In this document: positions 6,389 to 12,430 of the stretch, piece after piece | Position numbering within the stretch: position 1 is the stretch's first letter | Layout: every line of letters begins with the position of its first letter | Assembly (NCBI GenBank): GCA_016926135.1 | Contig: JAFGPH010000025.1 | Span: 1-12,430, forward strand | Length of the DNA stretch: 12,430 nucleotides | DNA from: Deltaproteobacteria bacterium | Lineage (GTDB): Bacteria; Desulfobacterota; DSM-4660; Desulfatiglandales; HGW-15 | Direction: 5' to 3' | Translations under genes and position numbers: made by a program | The notes under the pieces: model-generated | The model's database searches: none | The model's input: the letters and a program-made list of their open reading frames with translations, nothing else | What the model was told of the DNA's origin: nothing

Positions 6389-7165
6389 ATGGGGAAAATC
6401 ATCTCCATTGTGAACCAGAAGGGTGGCGTTGGGAAAACGACCACCGCCATCAATCTCTGTGCGTCCCTGGCCGTGGCGGAAAAGAGGTGCCTGCTGGTGG
6501 ACTGCGATCCCCAGGGCAATGCCACGACCGGTCTCGGCCTGAACCGGGCCGAACTGGAGAAGGGCCTCTATGAGTTCCTTCTGGGGTCGGCAACGGACGG
6601 AGAGGTGGTCACCCGGACCGCTATTCCGGGCCTTTTTCTCATCGGGGCCAACTATGACCTGGTCGGGGCGGAGGTGGAGTTGGTGTCGCTGGAGAAGCGG
6701 GAGTTTCGCCTCCAGAGAAAGCTGGAACCCCTGCGGCCGGAGTATGACTTCATCTTTCTGGACTGCCCCCCGTCCCTTGGATTCCTCACGCTGAACGCCC
6801 TCACTGCAGCCGATTCCGTGCTGGTCCCCCTTCAGTGCGAGTACTATGCCCTGGAGGGGCTCACCCAGTTGCTGAGGACCATTAAGGCCGTGCGGCAGGG
6901 ACTCAACCCCGACCTCAAGGTGGCCGGGATCCTGCTGACCATGCACGATTCCAGGAACAATCTCTCCGAGCAGGTGGCGGAGGAGGTACGGACCCACTTC
7001 AAGGACACGGTTTTTCAGACCCTCATTCCCCGCAACGTGCGCCTGAGCGAGGCCCCCAGCCACGGAAAGCCGGCCCTGATGTACGACATACGATCCAGCG
7101 GAGCCCAGAGTTACCTCGCCCTGGCCAGGGAACTCATCTCAAGAGGAGCAGGAGATCATGGTTAA
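6389..7165 (+). CDS. parA: Chromosome partitioning ATPase ParA (Soj)
   Basis: A 258-residue protein of the size usual for chromosomal ParA/Soj. The deviant Walker A KGGVGKTTT is at residues 11-19 with the signature lysine K11, followed by LVDCDPQGN at 36-44 (switch I region) and the Walker B strand FIFLDCPPS at 121-129. There is no N-terminal DNA-binding extension of the plasmid type. ParA dimers bind nucleoid DNA with ATP and pull ParB-parS complexes; ParB stimulates hydrolysis. The ATG at 6389 begins the conserved core directly; a weak AGGAA lies 12 bases upstream. It overlaps parB by 8 bp, implying translational coupling. Confidence 0.96.
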   Translation: MGKIISIVNQKGGVGKTTTAINLCASLAVAEKRCLLVDCDPQGNATTGLGLNRAELEKGLYEFLLGSATDGEVVTRTAIPGLFLIGANYDLVGAEVELVSLEKREFRLQRKLEPLRPEYDFIFLDCPPSLGFLTLNALTAADSVLVPLQCEYYALEGLTQLLRTIKAVRQGLNPDLKVAGILLTMHDSRNNLSEQVAEEVRTHFKDTVFQTLIPRNVRLSEAPSHGKPALMYDIRSSGAQSYLALARELISRGAGDHG

Positions 7166-8003
7166 GCACAAGGCCCTGGGAAAAGGGCTCTCGGCCCTCA
7201 TCCCGGAGGGGATGGACCTGACACCCGGGGAAGGCGAGTTCTTCCAGTGCCCCATCGAGGCCATAGAGCCCAACCCCTACCAGCCGCGTCAGCGCTTCGG
7301 AGAGCAGGAACTGGCGGAGCTGGCCGATTCCATCCGGGAGAAGGGAATCCTCACCCCGCTCCTGGTGAGCAGGGCGGAGAAAGGCTACCGTCTCATTGCA
7401 GGGGAGCGACGCTGGAGGGCGGCCCAGAAGGCGGGGCTCAAAAGGGTCCCCGTGGTCGTGAGGGAGAGTACGCCCATAGAGTCCCTGGAAATGGCTCTCA
7501 TCGAGAACATCCATCGAAAGGACCTGAATCCCCTGGAGGAGGCCCAGGCTTACAGCCGTTGGCTGGAAGACGCGAAGACCACGCAGGATACCCTTGCCAA
7601 GAGGCTGGGGAAGGACCGCTCGACCATAACCAACATGCTCAGGCTGCTCAGGCTCCCCAGGTCGATCCAGGAGGACCTCCTTGAAGACCGTCTCACCATG
7701 GGTCATGCCAGGGTCCTGGCCGGGCTCAGGACCGAGGGGGAACAGAAGAGGGTGCGGGACCGCATCGTCAAGGGAAGTCTTTCCGTCCGCCAAGCGGAGA
7801 ACCTCGTGAAGGGAGGGGGGCAAACTCGCCGCCCAAAGCCCGCTGAATCGGAAAAGGATTTCTACATTCAATCCCTTGCCGAGAATCTCAAGCGCTCCCT
7901 GGGGACCAAGGTGGACATCAGGAGACGGGGAGGGAGAGGCGCCATCGTCATCCATTTCTTTTCCGATGACGAGTTGGGCCGGCTCATGGACCTCCTGAGT
8001 TAG
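7158..8003 (+). CDS. parB: Chromosome partitioning protein ParB (Spo0J family)
   Basis: A 281-residue protein. Residues 6-15 (ALGKGLSALI) are the usual N-terminal ParA-stimulating motif. The CTPase/ParB-Srx domain spans about 31-125, with NPYQPR at 39-44, GERRWR at 82-87 (nucleotide contact) and ENIHRKDLN at 116-124. A helix-turn-helix for parS binding follows near 143-165, then a basic linker (about 217-233) and a C-terminal dimerisation domain (about 235-281). AGGAG nine bases before the ATG supports the start. It acts at the upstream parS with ParA in origin segregation. The stop codon overlaps that of the convergent plsY gene. Confidence 0.96.
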   Translation: MVKHKALGKGLSALIPEGMDLTPGEGEFFQCPIEAIEPNPYQPRQRFGEQELAELADSIREKGILTPLLVSRAEKGYRLIAGERRWRAAQKAGLKRVPVVVRESTPIESLEMALIENIHRKDLNPLEEAQAYSRWLEDAKTTQDTLAKRLGKDRSTITNMLRLLRLPRSIQEDLLEDRLTMGHARVLAGLRTEGEQKRVRDRIVKGSLSVRQAENLVKGGGQTRRPKPAESEKDFYIQSLAENLKRSLGTKVDIRRRGGRGAIVIHFFSDDELGRLMDLLS

Positions 8004-8602
8004 CCCCTTTTTCTCCACTTCCTCTCGTTTCCGGCGAGCAGCCGTCTGATATTCTCCTTGTGTTTCAGAAATATAAAGCACGCCATGAAGGCGGATGCCA
8101 GAACGATCACCGCTGGTACGCTCGCTAGGGCGAGAAAGAGGGGCATGGCTGCGGCTCCCGCCATGGAGCCTAGGGAAATGAAGTCCCACACAGAGACGAC
8201 CAGGACAAAGACCACCAGTGCACCCAGGCAGGACAGTGGGGAAATGGCCAGGTAGACCCCCAGTGCCGTGGCCACCCCTTTCCCTCCTCGGAACCTGAGA
8301 AAGGGAGTGAACTGGTGGCCAAGGAGGGCACACACCCCGACAATGGAAAGCGCGGTGTCCTGTCCCGGGAAGAGGGCTCTGAATGCCAGGGTGGGCGCTA
8401 GACCCTTGAGCAGGTCCAGGAGGAGGGTCACGAGGCCCCACTTCACGCCAAGTTCCCTGGCGACGTTAGTCGCTCCGATGTTCCCGCTTCCCCTGCGGGT
8501 GATGTCGATCCGGGCCACCCGCTGGGCTATGAGACGGCCAAAGGGAATGGACCCGAGGAGATAGGAGACCACAAAGAAACCCGCCCATGCCGCATGCCAC
8601 AT
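8000..8602 (-). CDS. plsY: Acyl-phosphate:glycerol-3-phosphate acyltransferase PlsY
   Basis: With this start the protein has 200 residues, the usual PlsY length. PlsY is a polytopic inner-membrane enzyme that transfers acyl groups from acyl-phosphate to glycerol-3-phosphate, the first step of phospholipid synthesis. The three family motifs are present: GSIPFGRLI followed by SGNIGATNVAR, GHQFTPFLRFRGGKGVAT, and KHKENIRRLLAGNE. Several hydrophobic helices are evident. The start at 8602 is preceded by GGAAGGA nine bases upstream. An in-frame start at 8656 or 8653 (GAAAGG just upstream) would add 17-18 hydrophilic residues and is also possible. A further in-frame extension to 8728 passes through the probable -10 and is unlikely. 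Confidence 0.93.
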   Translation of the reverse strand: MWHAAWAGFFVVSYLLGSIPFGRLIAQRVARIDITRRGSGNIGATNVARELGVKWGLVTLLLDLLKGLAPTLAFRALFPGQDTALSIVGVCALLGHQFTPFLRFRGGKGVATALGVYLAISPLSCLGALVVFVLVVSVWDFISLGSMAGAAAMPLFLALASVPAVIVLASAFMACFIFLKHKENIRRLLAGNERKWRKRG

Positions 8603-8695
8603 CTGAGGTGTTCCTTCCGTCTTGGTGTGATCCTCTTCCGAGGGGTGATCCATCATAAACCTTTCGCTCACCCTTGTCAGCCCTGTCGGAAGTGT

Positions 8696-8701
8696 AGTAT
8701 A
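8696..8701 (-). promoter_or_regulatory. Possible -10 element for plsY
   Basis: TATACT on the minus strand (8701-8696) matches the sigma70 -10 consensus at five of six bases. No good -35 stands at 16-18 bases upstream; TTGCAG lies 21 bases away. The element is upstream of the plausible plsY start codons, giving a leader of about 35 to 90 bases. Confidence 0.3.
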
Positions 8702-8799
8702 GATTCTTCGTATGTAACTTCTCTGCAATTTGTGGAGAGTTGAGCGGGGAAGCGCGCAATATCACATAGCGAATGCCCAATGTGGAGGACCGCTCGGAT

Positions 8800-9243
8800 A
8801 TGGAAAGTCGCAGCGGGGGTGCCCTCCTGACCGTCATGGTCATGGACGGGCAGGGAGGAGGGATCGGCGCAGCCGTCATCAAGGGGCTGAGGGCGGCGGC
8901 AGGCCATGAACTGGAGATCCTCGCCCTGGGGACCAATTCAACCGCCACCGCCCGGATGATGAAGGCAGGGGCCAACAGGGGGGCGACCGGGGAAAACGCC
9001 ATTCTCCGGACCAGTCTGAAGGCGGACGTCATTGTGGGACCCCTGGCAGTCCTCATGCCCAATGCCATGATGGGGGAGGTGACCCCTCGTATGGCCGAGG
9101 CAGTCTGCTCCTGTGGTGCCGCCAAAGTCCTGATCCCCCTCACCCAGGAGAAGGTGACGCTCGTGGGTTTCCACGGAGAGCCTCTTCCCCACCTGGTGGA
9201 TCAGGTGGTCCAACGGATCAAGGAGTTTGTGAACCACGTGTGA
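8800..9243 (+). CDS. DUF3842 family protein
   Basis: A 147-residue protein of the DUF3842 family, recognised by the N-terminal VMDGQGGGIG (residues 14-23), a glycine-rich loop reminiscent of nucleotide-binding folds, then LALGTNSTAT (41-50), AGANRGATGENAI (56-68), the DVIVGP strand (76-81), and MMGEVTPRMAEAV (90-102). The family has no assigned biochemical function; the glycine-rich start suggests ligand or nucleotide binding (inference). The start at 8800 is preferred because GGAGG lies at 8784-8788; an ATG at 8773 would add nine residues. It lies 32 bases upstream of the MBL-fold gene in the same direction, a likely operon. Confidence 0.85.
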   Translation: MESRSGGALLTVMVMDGQGGGIGAAVIKGLRAAAGHELEILALGTNSTATARMMKAGANRGATGENAILRTSLKADVIVGPLAVLMPNAMMGEVTPRMAEAVCSCGAAKVLIPLTQEKVTLVGFHGEPLPHLVDQVVQRIKEFVNHV

Positions 9244-9275
9244 AGCATCTGTAAACCCTGTAGGAGGTGATGCGC

Positions 9276-9908
9276 ATGAACCAGGACATGGCAAAGAAGA
9301 TCGTTTGGCTGGGGCACGATTCGTTCAGGATCGACGCGAAGAAAACCATTTACTTTGATCCATTCCAGATCTCCTCCGGTCCCAAGGCCGACCTGATATT
9401 CATCAGCCACGACCACTTCGACCATTGCTCGCCGGAGGATGTGGCACTGATTCAGCATCCCAAGACCGTGATCGTCACCGAAAAGGATTCAGCCAAGAAG
9501 CTCAAGGGGGATATCAGGGTGCTCAAGCCGGGGGATACCCTCACCGTGGAGGATATCAAGATAGAGGCGACCCCCTCCTACAATACGGACAAGGATTTTC
9601 ACCCGAAAAAGAATTTTTGGCTCGGCTTTATCGTGGAGGTGGAGGGGGCAAGGATTTACCATGCGGGAGACACCGATTTTATCCCTGAAATGAAAGACTT
9701 AAAGGTTGACATCGCCCTTCTCCCTGTTTCCGGAACCTATGTGATGACCGCAGAACAGGCCATCCAGGCTGCCCTTGCGATTAACCCCAAGTTGGTCATT
9801 CCCATGCACTATGGTGCAATCGTGGGTGACGAGGACGACGCCCTGCGCTTCAAGAAGGCCCTGGAGGGGAAGATTGATGTCCTCGTCCTCGAGAAGCAGG
9901 GCAGTTAG
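9276..9908 (+). CDS. Metallo-beta-lactamase-fold metal-dependent hydrolase (UlaG-like)
   Basis: A 210-residue cytoplasmic protein. Metal-binding motifs are complete: H14 in WLGHDSF, H45-x-H47-x-D49-H50 in SHDHFDH, D132 in AGDTD and H178 in PMHYG. This is the UlaG/YtnP-like branch of MBL hydrolases, usually about 210-230 residues. The substrate cannot be told from sequence; members cleave phosphodiester, lactone or other ester bonds. AGGAGG at 9262-9267 lies eight bases before the ATG at 9276; upstream in-frame GTG 9267 and ATG 9270 are too close to that site. It is probably co-transcribed with the DUF3842 gene. Confidence 0.92.
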   Translation: MNQDMAKKIVWLGHDSFRIDAKKTIYFDPFQISSGPKADLIFISHDHFDHCSPEDVALIQHPKTVIVTEKDSAKKLKGDIRVLKPGDTLTVEDIKIEATPSYNTDKDFHPKKNFWLGFIVEVEGARIYHAGDTDFIPEMKDLKVDIALLPVSGTYVMTAEQAIQAALAINPKLVIPMHYGAIVGDEDDALRFKKALEGKIDVLVLEKQGS

Positions 9909-9916
9909 GACGAAAA

Positions 9917-9939
9917 ACAACCCAATTTCAGGGAGTTGT
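9917..9939 (+). terminator. Weak terminator-like hairpin after the MBL-fold gene
   Basis: ACAACCC and GGGaGTTGT form a 7-bp stem with one bulged A around an A/T-rich loop, eight bases beyond the stop codon. The following tract (CTTAATTGG) is only partly T-rich, so termination may be inefficient. Confidence 0.35.
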
Positions 9940-10206
9940 CTTAATTGGTCTCCCGGAAGGGGCACTCCATTATCTCTGCCTGTGCCTTTTTCCCTCTTTC
10001 TCGTGGCCGGGGCACCTGTGCTCCCGTTTAATATTCTTTCCGGTCATGCCGAAGTAGTTTGCAGGAAAAGAAACCCGTGCAGACGGCCCTCGTCCGGAAG
10101 CGGTTGGACCCCAAGCGGCGAGGTTTCGGGACGTCTTCCTTGCTCGGGTGGGGTCCCATGCATAGGAGCGAGGTTCCAGTCTTTTCTGCAGAGGAGGGGA
10201 GAAGGC
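9940..10206. other. Intergenic region upstream of the caspase gene
   Basis: No gene is supported in this stretch. An open frame runs in from 9775 and joins the caspase frame, but its first part is out of frame with the MBL gene and has no protein-like features. I see no convincing promoter; a TAATAT at 10029-10034 lacks a -35 partner. A purine-rich ribosome site (GAGGAGGGGAGAAGG) ends just before 10207. Confidence 0.5.
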
Positions 10207-11790
10207 ATGAAGGCACGACGAATTTCCTGTTGGCTGGGGATGTTGTGGTTCACGGCGACCCTGATCGGTATTGCGGAAAAGGGTTCCACAGACACGACAC
10301 CCTCCAGCACTCCTTTTGTAGGCGGGGTCTTTCGGGCCCTCGTCATCGCTAATAGTGACTACAAGGACCCCGAGGGCATGTGGACGCCACTCAAAACACC
10401 GATCCGTGATGCGGAAACGGTGGTCCAGATGCTTCAGAAGCGCTATGGGTTCAGGCCCGAGAACGTGGAACTGCTCAAGAATGCCTCCCGGGCCGAGATC
10501 CTCTCCGCCATGTCGAAAATGGCCAAGTCGGCCCAGGAGAACGACAGTGTGTTCATCTACTACGCGGGGCACGGGTATCTGGACCAGGACACGAAAGAGG
10601 CCTTCTGGATTCCCGTGGACGGCGTGGGCCGGGAGGATTATACCTATGTGGCGGTCTCCACCGTCAAGACCAAGCTCTCCGTCATAGCGGACCGTGTGAA
10701 GCATGTCTTTCTCATCTCCGATTCCTGTTTCAGCGGGGCCCTGCTACGGGAAGGGCACCGGGGGATAAAGGCCACCGAGAAAACGGATCAATACTATCAA
10801 AAGGTTGCCCGGAAAAAGAGCGTGCAGATCCTGGCTGCGGGAGGACTGGAGTACGTGGATGACAGCTACAAGGGGACAGGGCATTCACCGTTCACCTATT
10901 ATCTGCTCAAGCACCTGGAACAGAACCCGGACCGCTATGTGTCCGCCACCGAACTCTCGCTGGAGGTGACCAAGGCGGTATCCAAGAACGTATACCAGAC
11001 CCCGGAAAAAGGGGTCCTGCACGGGGCTGGGGACAACAACGGCGAATTCTTCTTCGTCAACGCAAGGGCGCTCGCCTCGTTGGAGAAGGCCCCCGTGATT
11101 TCTGGGGGTCCGTCCAGAGGGACGCCGGCCGTGGATGCCGAAGCGGAAATGTGGGCGTTGATCAAGGACACCAACAGCGTTCAGGATGTGCGGTCTTTTC
11201 TGCAAAGCTTCCCCCAGGGCCGGCTTGCCCCGGTGGCCAGGCTCAAGCTCCAGCAACTGGAGCGCGTGGCGCACCGAGGTACCCAGACAAGGCAGGCAAC
11301 CGATGCCAAAGGCCCTTCCTCGCTGCCGGCGTCCGGAGCGAAGCTGGCCCTCTTTCCGGGGTCTTTCGAGAACGACGGCAAAAGGGCCTATGCCAAGGCC
11401 CTTGACATGGTAGAGGAAGTCCTCCGCAAATCGGGGATCTTTTCCCAGATCCAGTCCTACTACCCGTTCAAGGACAGCCGGCACATCCAGAAGATCTCCA
11501 AGGATCTCAATCCGGAACTCCTCTGGAAGAAGGGAGGCCTGTTTTCCCTTCCGGAACCCGACACGGAGGAGGTGTGCAAGGAGGCCAGGGCCCTGGGCGT
11601 GGACGCCGTGCTCATGTATTATGTGGATGTCAAGAAACGCGACAGCCGGATCGTAGTCTATGCCATCGATGTGAACGCGAAGAAGATGCATACGGCCAAG
11701 GAGACCTCTATCCAGTGGAGACTGGACGGGGGCCATGCGACAAAGAGCCTCACCGAGCAGGTGATCCACGAGTACCAGAAACAGAAGTGA
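10207..11790 (+). CDS. Secreted caspase-like (peptidase C14) protein with C-terminal extension
   Basis: A 527-residue protein. Residues 1-23 form a signal peptide or membrane anchor (KARR, then a hydrophobic run to GIA). A caspase-fold domain spans about 40-285: ALVIANSDYKD (44-54), catalytic H122 in YYAGHGYL and catalytic C174 in ISDSCFSGAL, with an acidic residue before the cysteine as usual in metacaspase/orthocaspase-type enzymes. Residues 312-351 contain the W-x-I-K-D-x-N-S...FLQSFPQGRLAPVARLKLQQL segment often found after bacterial caspase domains. Residues 378-527 form an alpha/beta-looking domain (ALGVDAVLMYYVDV, VVYAIDV) that I cannot name. The start was set at 10207 by the strong ribosome site; an in-frame upstream extension was discarded. 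It probably acts in the envelope with the downstream DUF4384 protein. Confidence 0.88.
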   Translation: MKARRISCWLGMLWFTATLIGIAEKGSTDTTPSSTPFVGGVFRALVIANSDYKDPEGMWTPLKTPIRDAETVVQMLQKRYGFRPENVELLKNASRAEILSAMSKMAKSAQENDSVFIYYAGHGYLDQDTKEAFWIPVDGVGREDYTYVAVSTVKTKLSVIADRVKHVFLISDSCFSGALLREGHRGIKATEKTDQYYQKVARKKSVQILAAGGLEYVDDSYKGTGHSPFTYYLLKHLEQNPDRYVSATELSLEVTKAVSKNVYQTPEKGVLHGAGDNNGEFFFVNARALASLEKAPVISGGPSRGTPAVDAEAEMWALIKDTNSVQDVRSFLQSFPQGRLAPVARLKLQQLERVAHRGTQTRQATDAKGPSSLPASGAKLALFPGSFENDGKRAYAKALDMVEEVLRKSGIFSQIQSYYPFKDSRHIQKISKDLNPELLWKKGGLFSLPEPDTEEVCKEARALGVDAVLMYYVDVKKRDSRIVVYAIDVNAKKMHTAKETSIQWRLDGGHATKSLTEQVIHEYQKQK

Positions 11791-11814
11791 TCGTCGGGAA
11801 TACGGTCAAGAAGA

Positions 11815-11843
11815 TTGATCTCCGTGGAGATGTCGTATACAAT
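11815..11843 (+). promoter_or_regulatory. Candidate promoter of the DUF4384 gene, with overlapping palindrome
   Basis: TTGATC (11815-11820) and TACAAT (11838-11843) are spaced by 17 bases, predicting a transcript start near 11850. The perfect palindrome ATCTCC-gt-GGAGAT (11818-11831) overlaps the -35 and spacer and could be an operator. Confidence 0.45.
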
Positions 11844-11852
11844 ATTCAAAAT

Positions 11853-11880
11853 GGGCGGCCTGGAGTGGGACGCCCTTTTT
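11853..11880 (+). terminator. Rho-independent terminator or leader attenuator
   Basis: GGGCG (11853-11857) pairs with CGCCC (11871-11875), the stem continuing inward as CCT/GGG after one mismatch, followed directly by TTTTT (11876-11880). It ends caspase-gene transcripts. Because a candidate promoter predicts a start at about 11850, the same hairpin would form at the 5' end of the DUF4384 transcript and could attenuate it. Confidence 0.6.
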
Positions 11881-11912
11881 GCAGGTGGGCCCAGTGCCTG
11901 AAAGGAGGGACG

Positions 11913-12430
11913 ATGAAACGTCTCCTGAGAATGTCTGCGATGCTTTTTGTCAGCGGTGCACTTCTGGCGGCAGGGGCTGTGCCCGGCCTTTCCCAGGAAA
12001 GAAGGGTGAGGGCCAAGGTGGGCATACTCATCAAGTCCGGCGACCAGACGATGCGCGCGAAGTCCAGGGGCAGGCTCAAGGCCGGAGACATGCTGCGCAT
12101 CTATGTGCATCCGGAGGTGAGTTCCTACGTGTACGTGGTCCATTCGGATCAGAAGAACGTGACCCTGCTCAACATGGTGGAGCAGAGGATTCATAGCTCC
12201 ACCCTGGTGCTCCCTTCCATCCAGGAGTTCTATCAGGTGGACGGGCAAAGCCCGGTGGAGATCTTCACGATCATCTGCAGTCCCGATGAAGTGAAGGAGG
12301 TCTCTGCCCTTCTCACGTCCCAGGTGTCCCACGAAAAATGGGTCTCCATTGCGAAGGACCTGGATAAGAAAGGCGAAATCGACCTGGCTCAGAAGGCCGA
12401 GAGACCCTTTGCCATTGCCGGCAACGTTCG
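11913..12430 (+). CDS. Secreted DUF4384 domain protein (5' part, truncated by window end)
   Basis: This frame is open from the ATG at 11913 to the last base, giving 172 residues with no stop. Residues 1-27 form a signal peptide (MKRLLRM, then a hydrophobic run ending near AGAVPGLSQ). The stretch GRLKAGDMLRIYVHPEVSSY (about 54-73), followed by VYVVHSDQKNVTLL (74-87) and a strand EIFTIICSPDE (about 117-127), matches the DUF4384 pattern: a beta-rich extracytoplasmic domain whose function is not established. GGAGG at 11904-11908 precedes the ATG by four bases. DUF4384 is frequently fused to or encoded beside caspase-like or protease domains, matching the gene just upstream. What follows past the window is unknown. 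Confidence 0.8.
   Translation, partial: MKRLLRMSAMLFVSGALLAAGAVPGLSQERRVRAKVGILIKSGDQTMRAKSRGRLKAGDMLRIYVHPEVSSYVYVVHSDQKNVTLLNMVEQRIHSSTLVLPSIQEFYQVDGQSPVEIFTIICSPDEVKEVSALLTSQVSHEKWVSIAKDLDKKGEIDLAQKAERPFAIAGNV

Noticed and set aside
7134..8441. Minus-strand open frame of 435 codons opposite parB and in another frame of plsY
   Set aside because: parB and plsY carry complete family motifs over the same bases; the overlapping frame is Pro/Gly/Leu-rich and featureless.
8603..8728. In-frame upstream extension of plsY
   Set aside because: It passes through a TATACT promoter-like element and adds residues not present in PlsY proteins; starts at 8602 or 8656/8653 fit better.
9775..10206. N-terminal extension of the caspase frame
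   Set aside because: It begins inside the MBL gene in another frame, has no protein-like pattern, and a strong ribosome site with a signal peptide marks the start at 10207.
10885..11769. Minus-strand frame of 294 codons opposite the caspase gene
   Set aside because: The plus strand has a catalytic dyad and coherent domains; the antisense frame is a by-product of codon bias in GC-rich DNA.
1..12430. CRISPR array, rRNA genes or transposase genes
   Set aside because: No regularly spaced repeats, no rRNA-like sequence and no transposase or integrase motifs were seen in any frame.

Overview
This is a bacterial chromosomal window that joins two regions of different character. From about 5300 to the right end the DNA is GC-rich (lines I sampled are near 60% G+C) and carries chromosome-type genes: parA, parB with an adjacent perfect parS site, plsY, a DUF3842 gene, a metallo-beta-lactamase-fold hydrolase, a secreted caspase-like protein and the start of a DUF4384 protein. 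From 1 to about 5180 sampled lines are mostly lower (roughly 42-55% G+C) and the genes are typical of accessory DNA. The gene content fits a Gram-negative-like, possibly deltaproteobacterial (Desulfobacterota-type) genome, but that assignment is an inference from gene mix only.

Left region (minus strand). A zinc-ribbon plus Mrr-like nuclease gene (2616-3314) lies upstream of and co-directional with a large NACHT/STAND-like NTPase gene (64-2469). The NTPase has no effector domain at its N-terminus, so the separate nuclease could be its effector; this two-gene unit is the best candidate for an undescribed anti-phage or anti-plasmid system here. The NTPase stop codon falls in the loop of a terminator-like hairpin at 56-76, and two more hairpins lie to its left. 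After a gene-poor stretch (3315-3901) comes an AAA_14/DUF4143 ATPase (3902-5128), whose promoter region carries a perfect operator-like palindrome exactly between the -35 and -10 elements and which may give a leaderless mRNA.

Middle region. A decayed MFS exporter (5309-6154, plus strand) has lost its second to about fifth or sixth membrane segments and carries a frameshift. Then comes a perfect parS palindrome (core 6244-6259), followed by parA and parB, which overlap by 8 bp and would act together in origin segregation. parB and the opposing plsY overlap at their stop codons.

Right region (plus strand). A DUF3842 gene and a UlaG-like MBL-fold hydrolase form a probable two-gene operon. They are followed by a secreted caspase-fold (C14) protein with intact His/Cys dyad, and, after a terminator-like hairpin and a separate promoter, by a secreted DUF4384 protein that runs off the window. 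Caspase and DUF4384 domains often occur fused or together, so these two probably act in the same envelope process.
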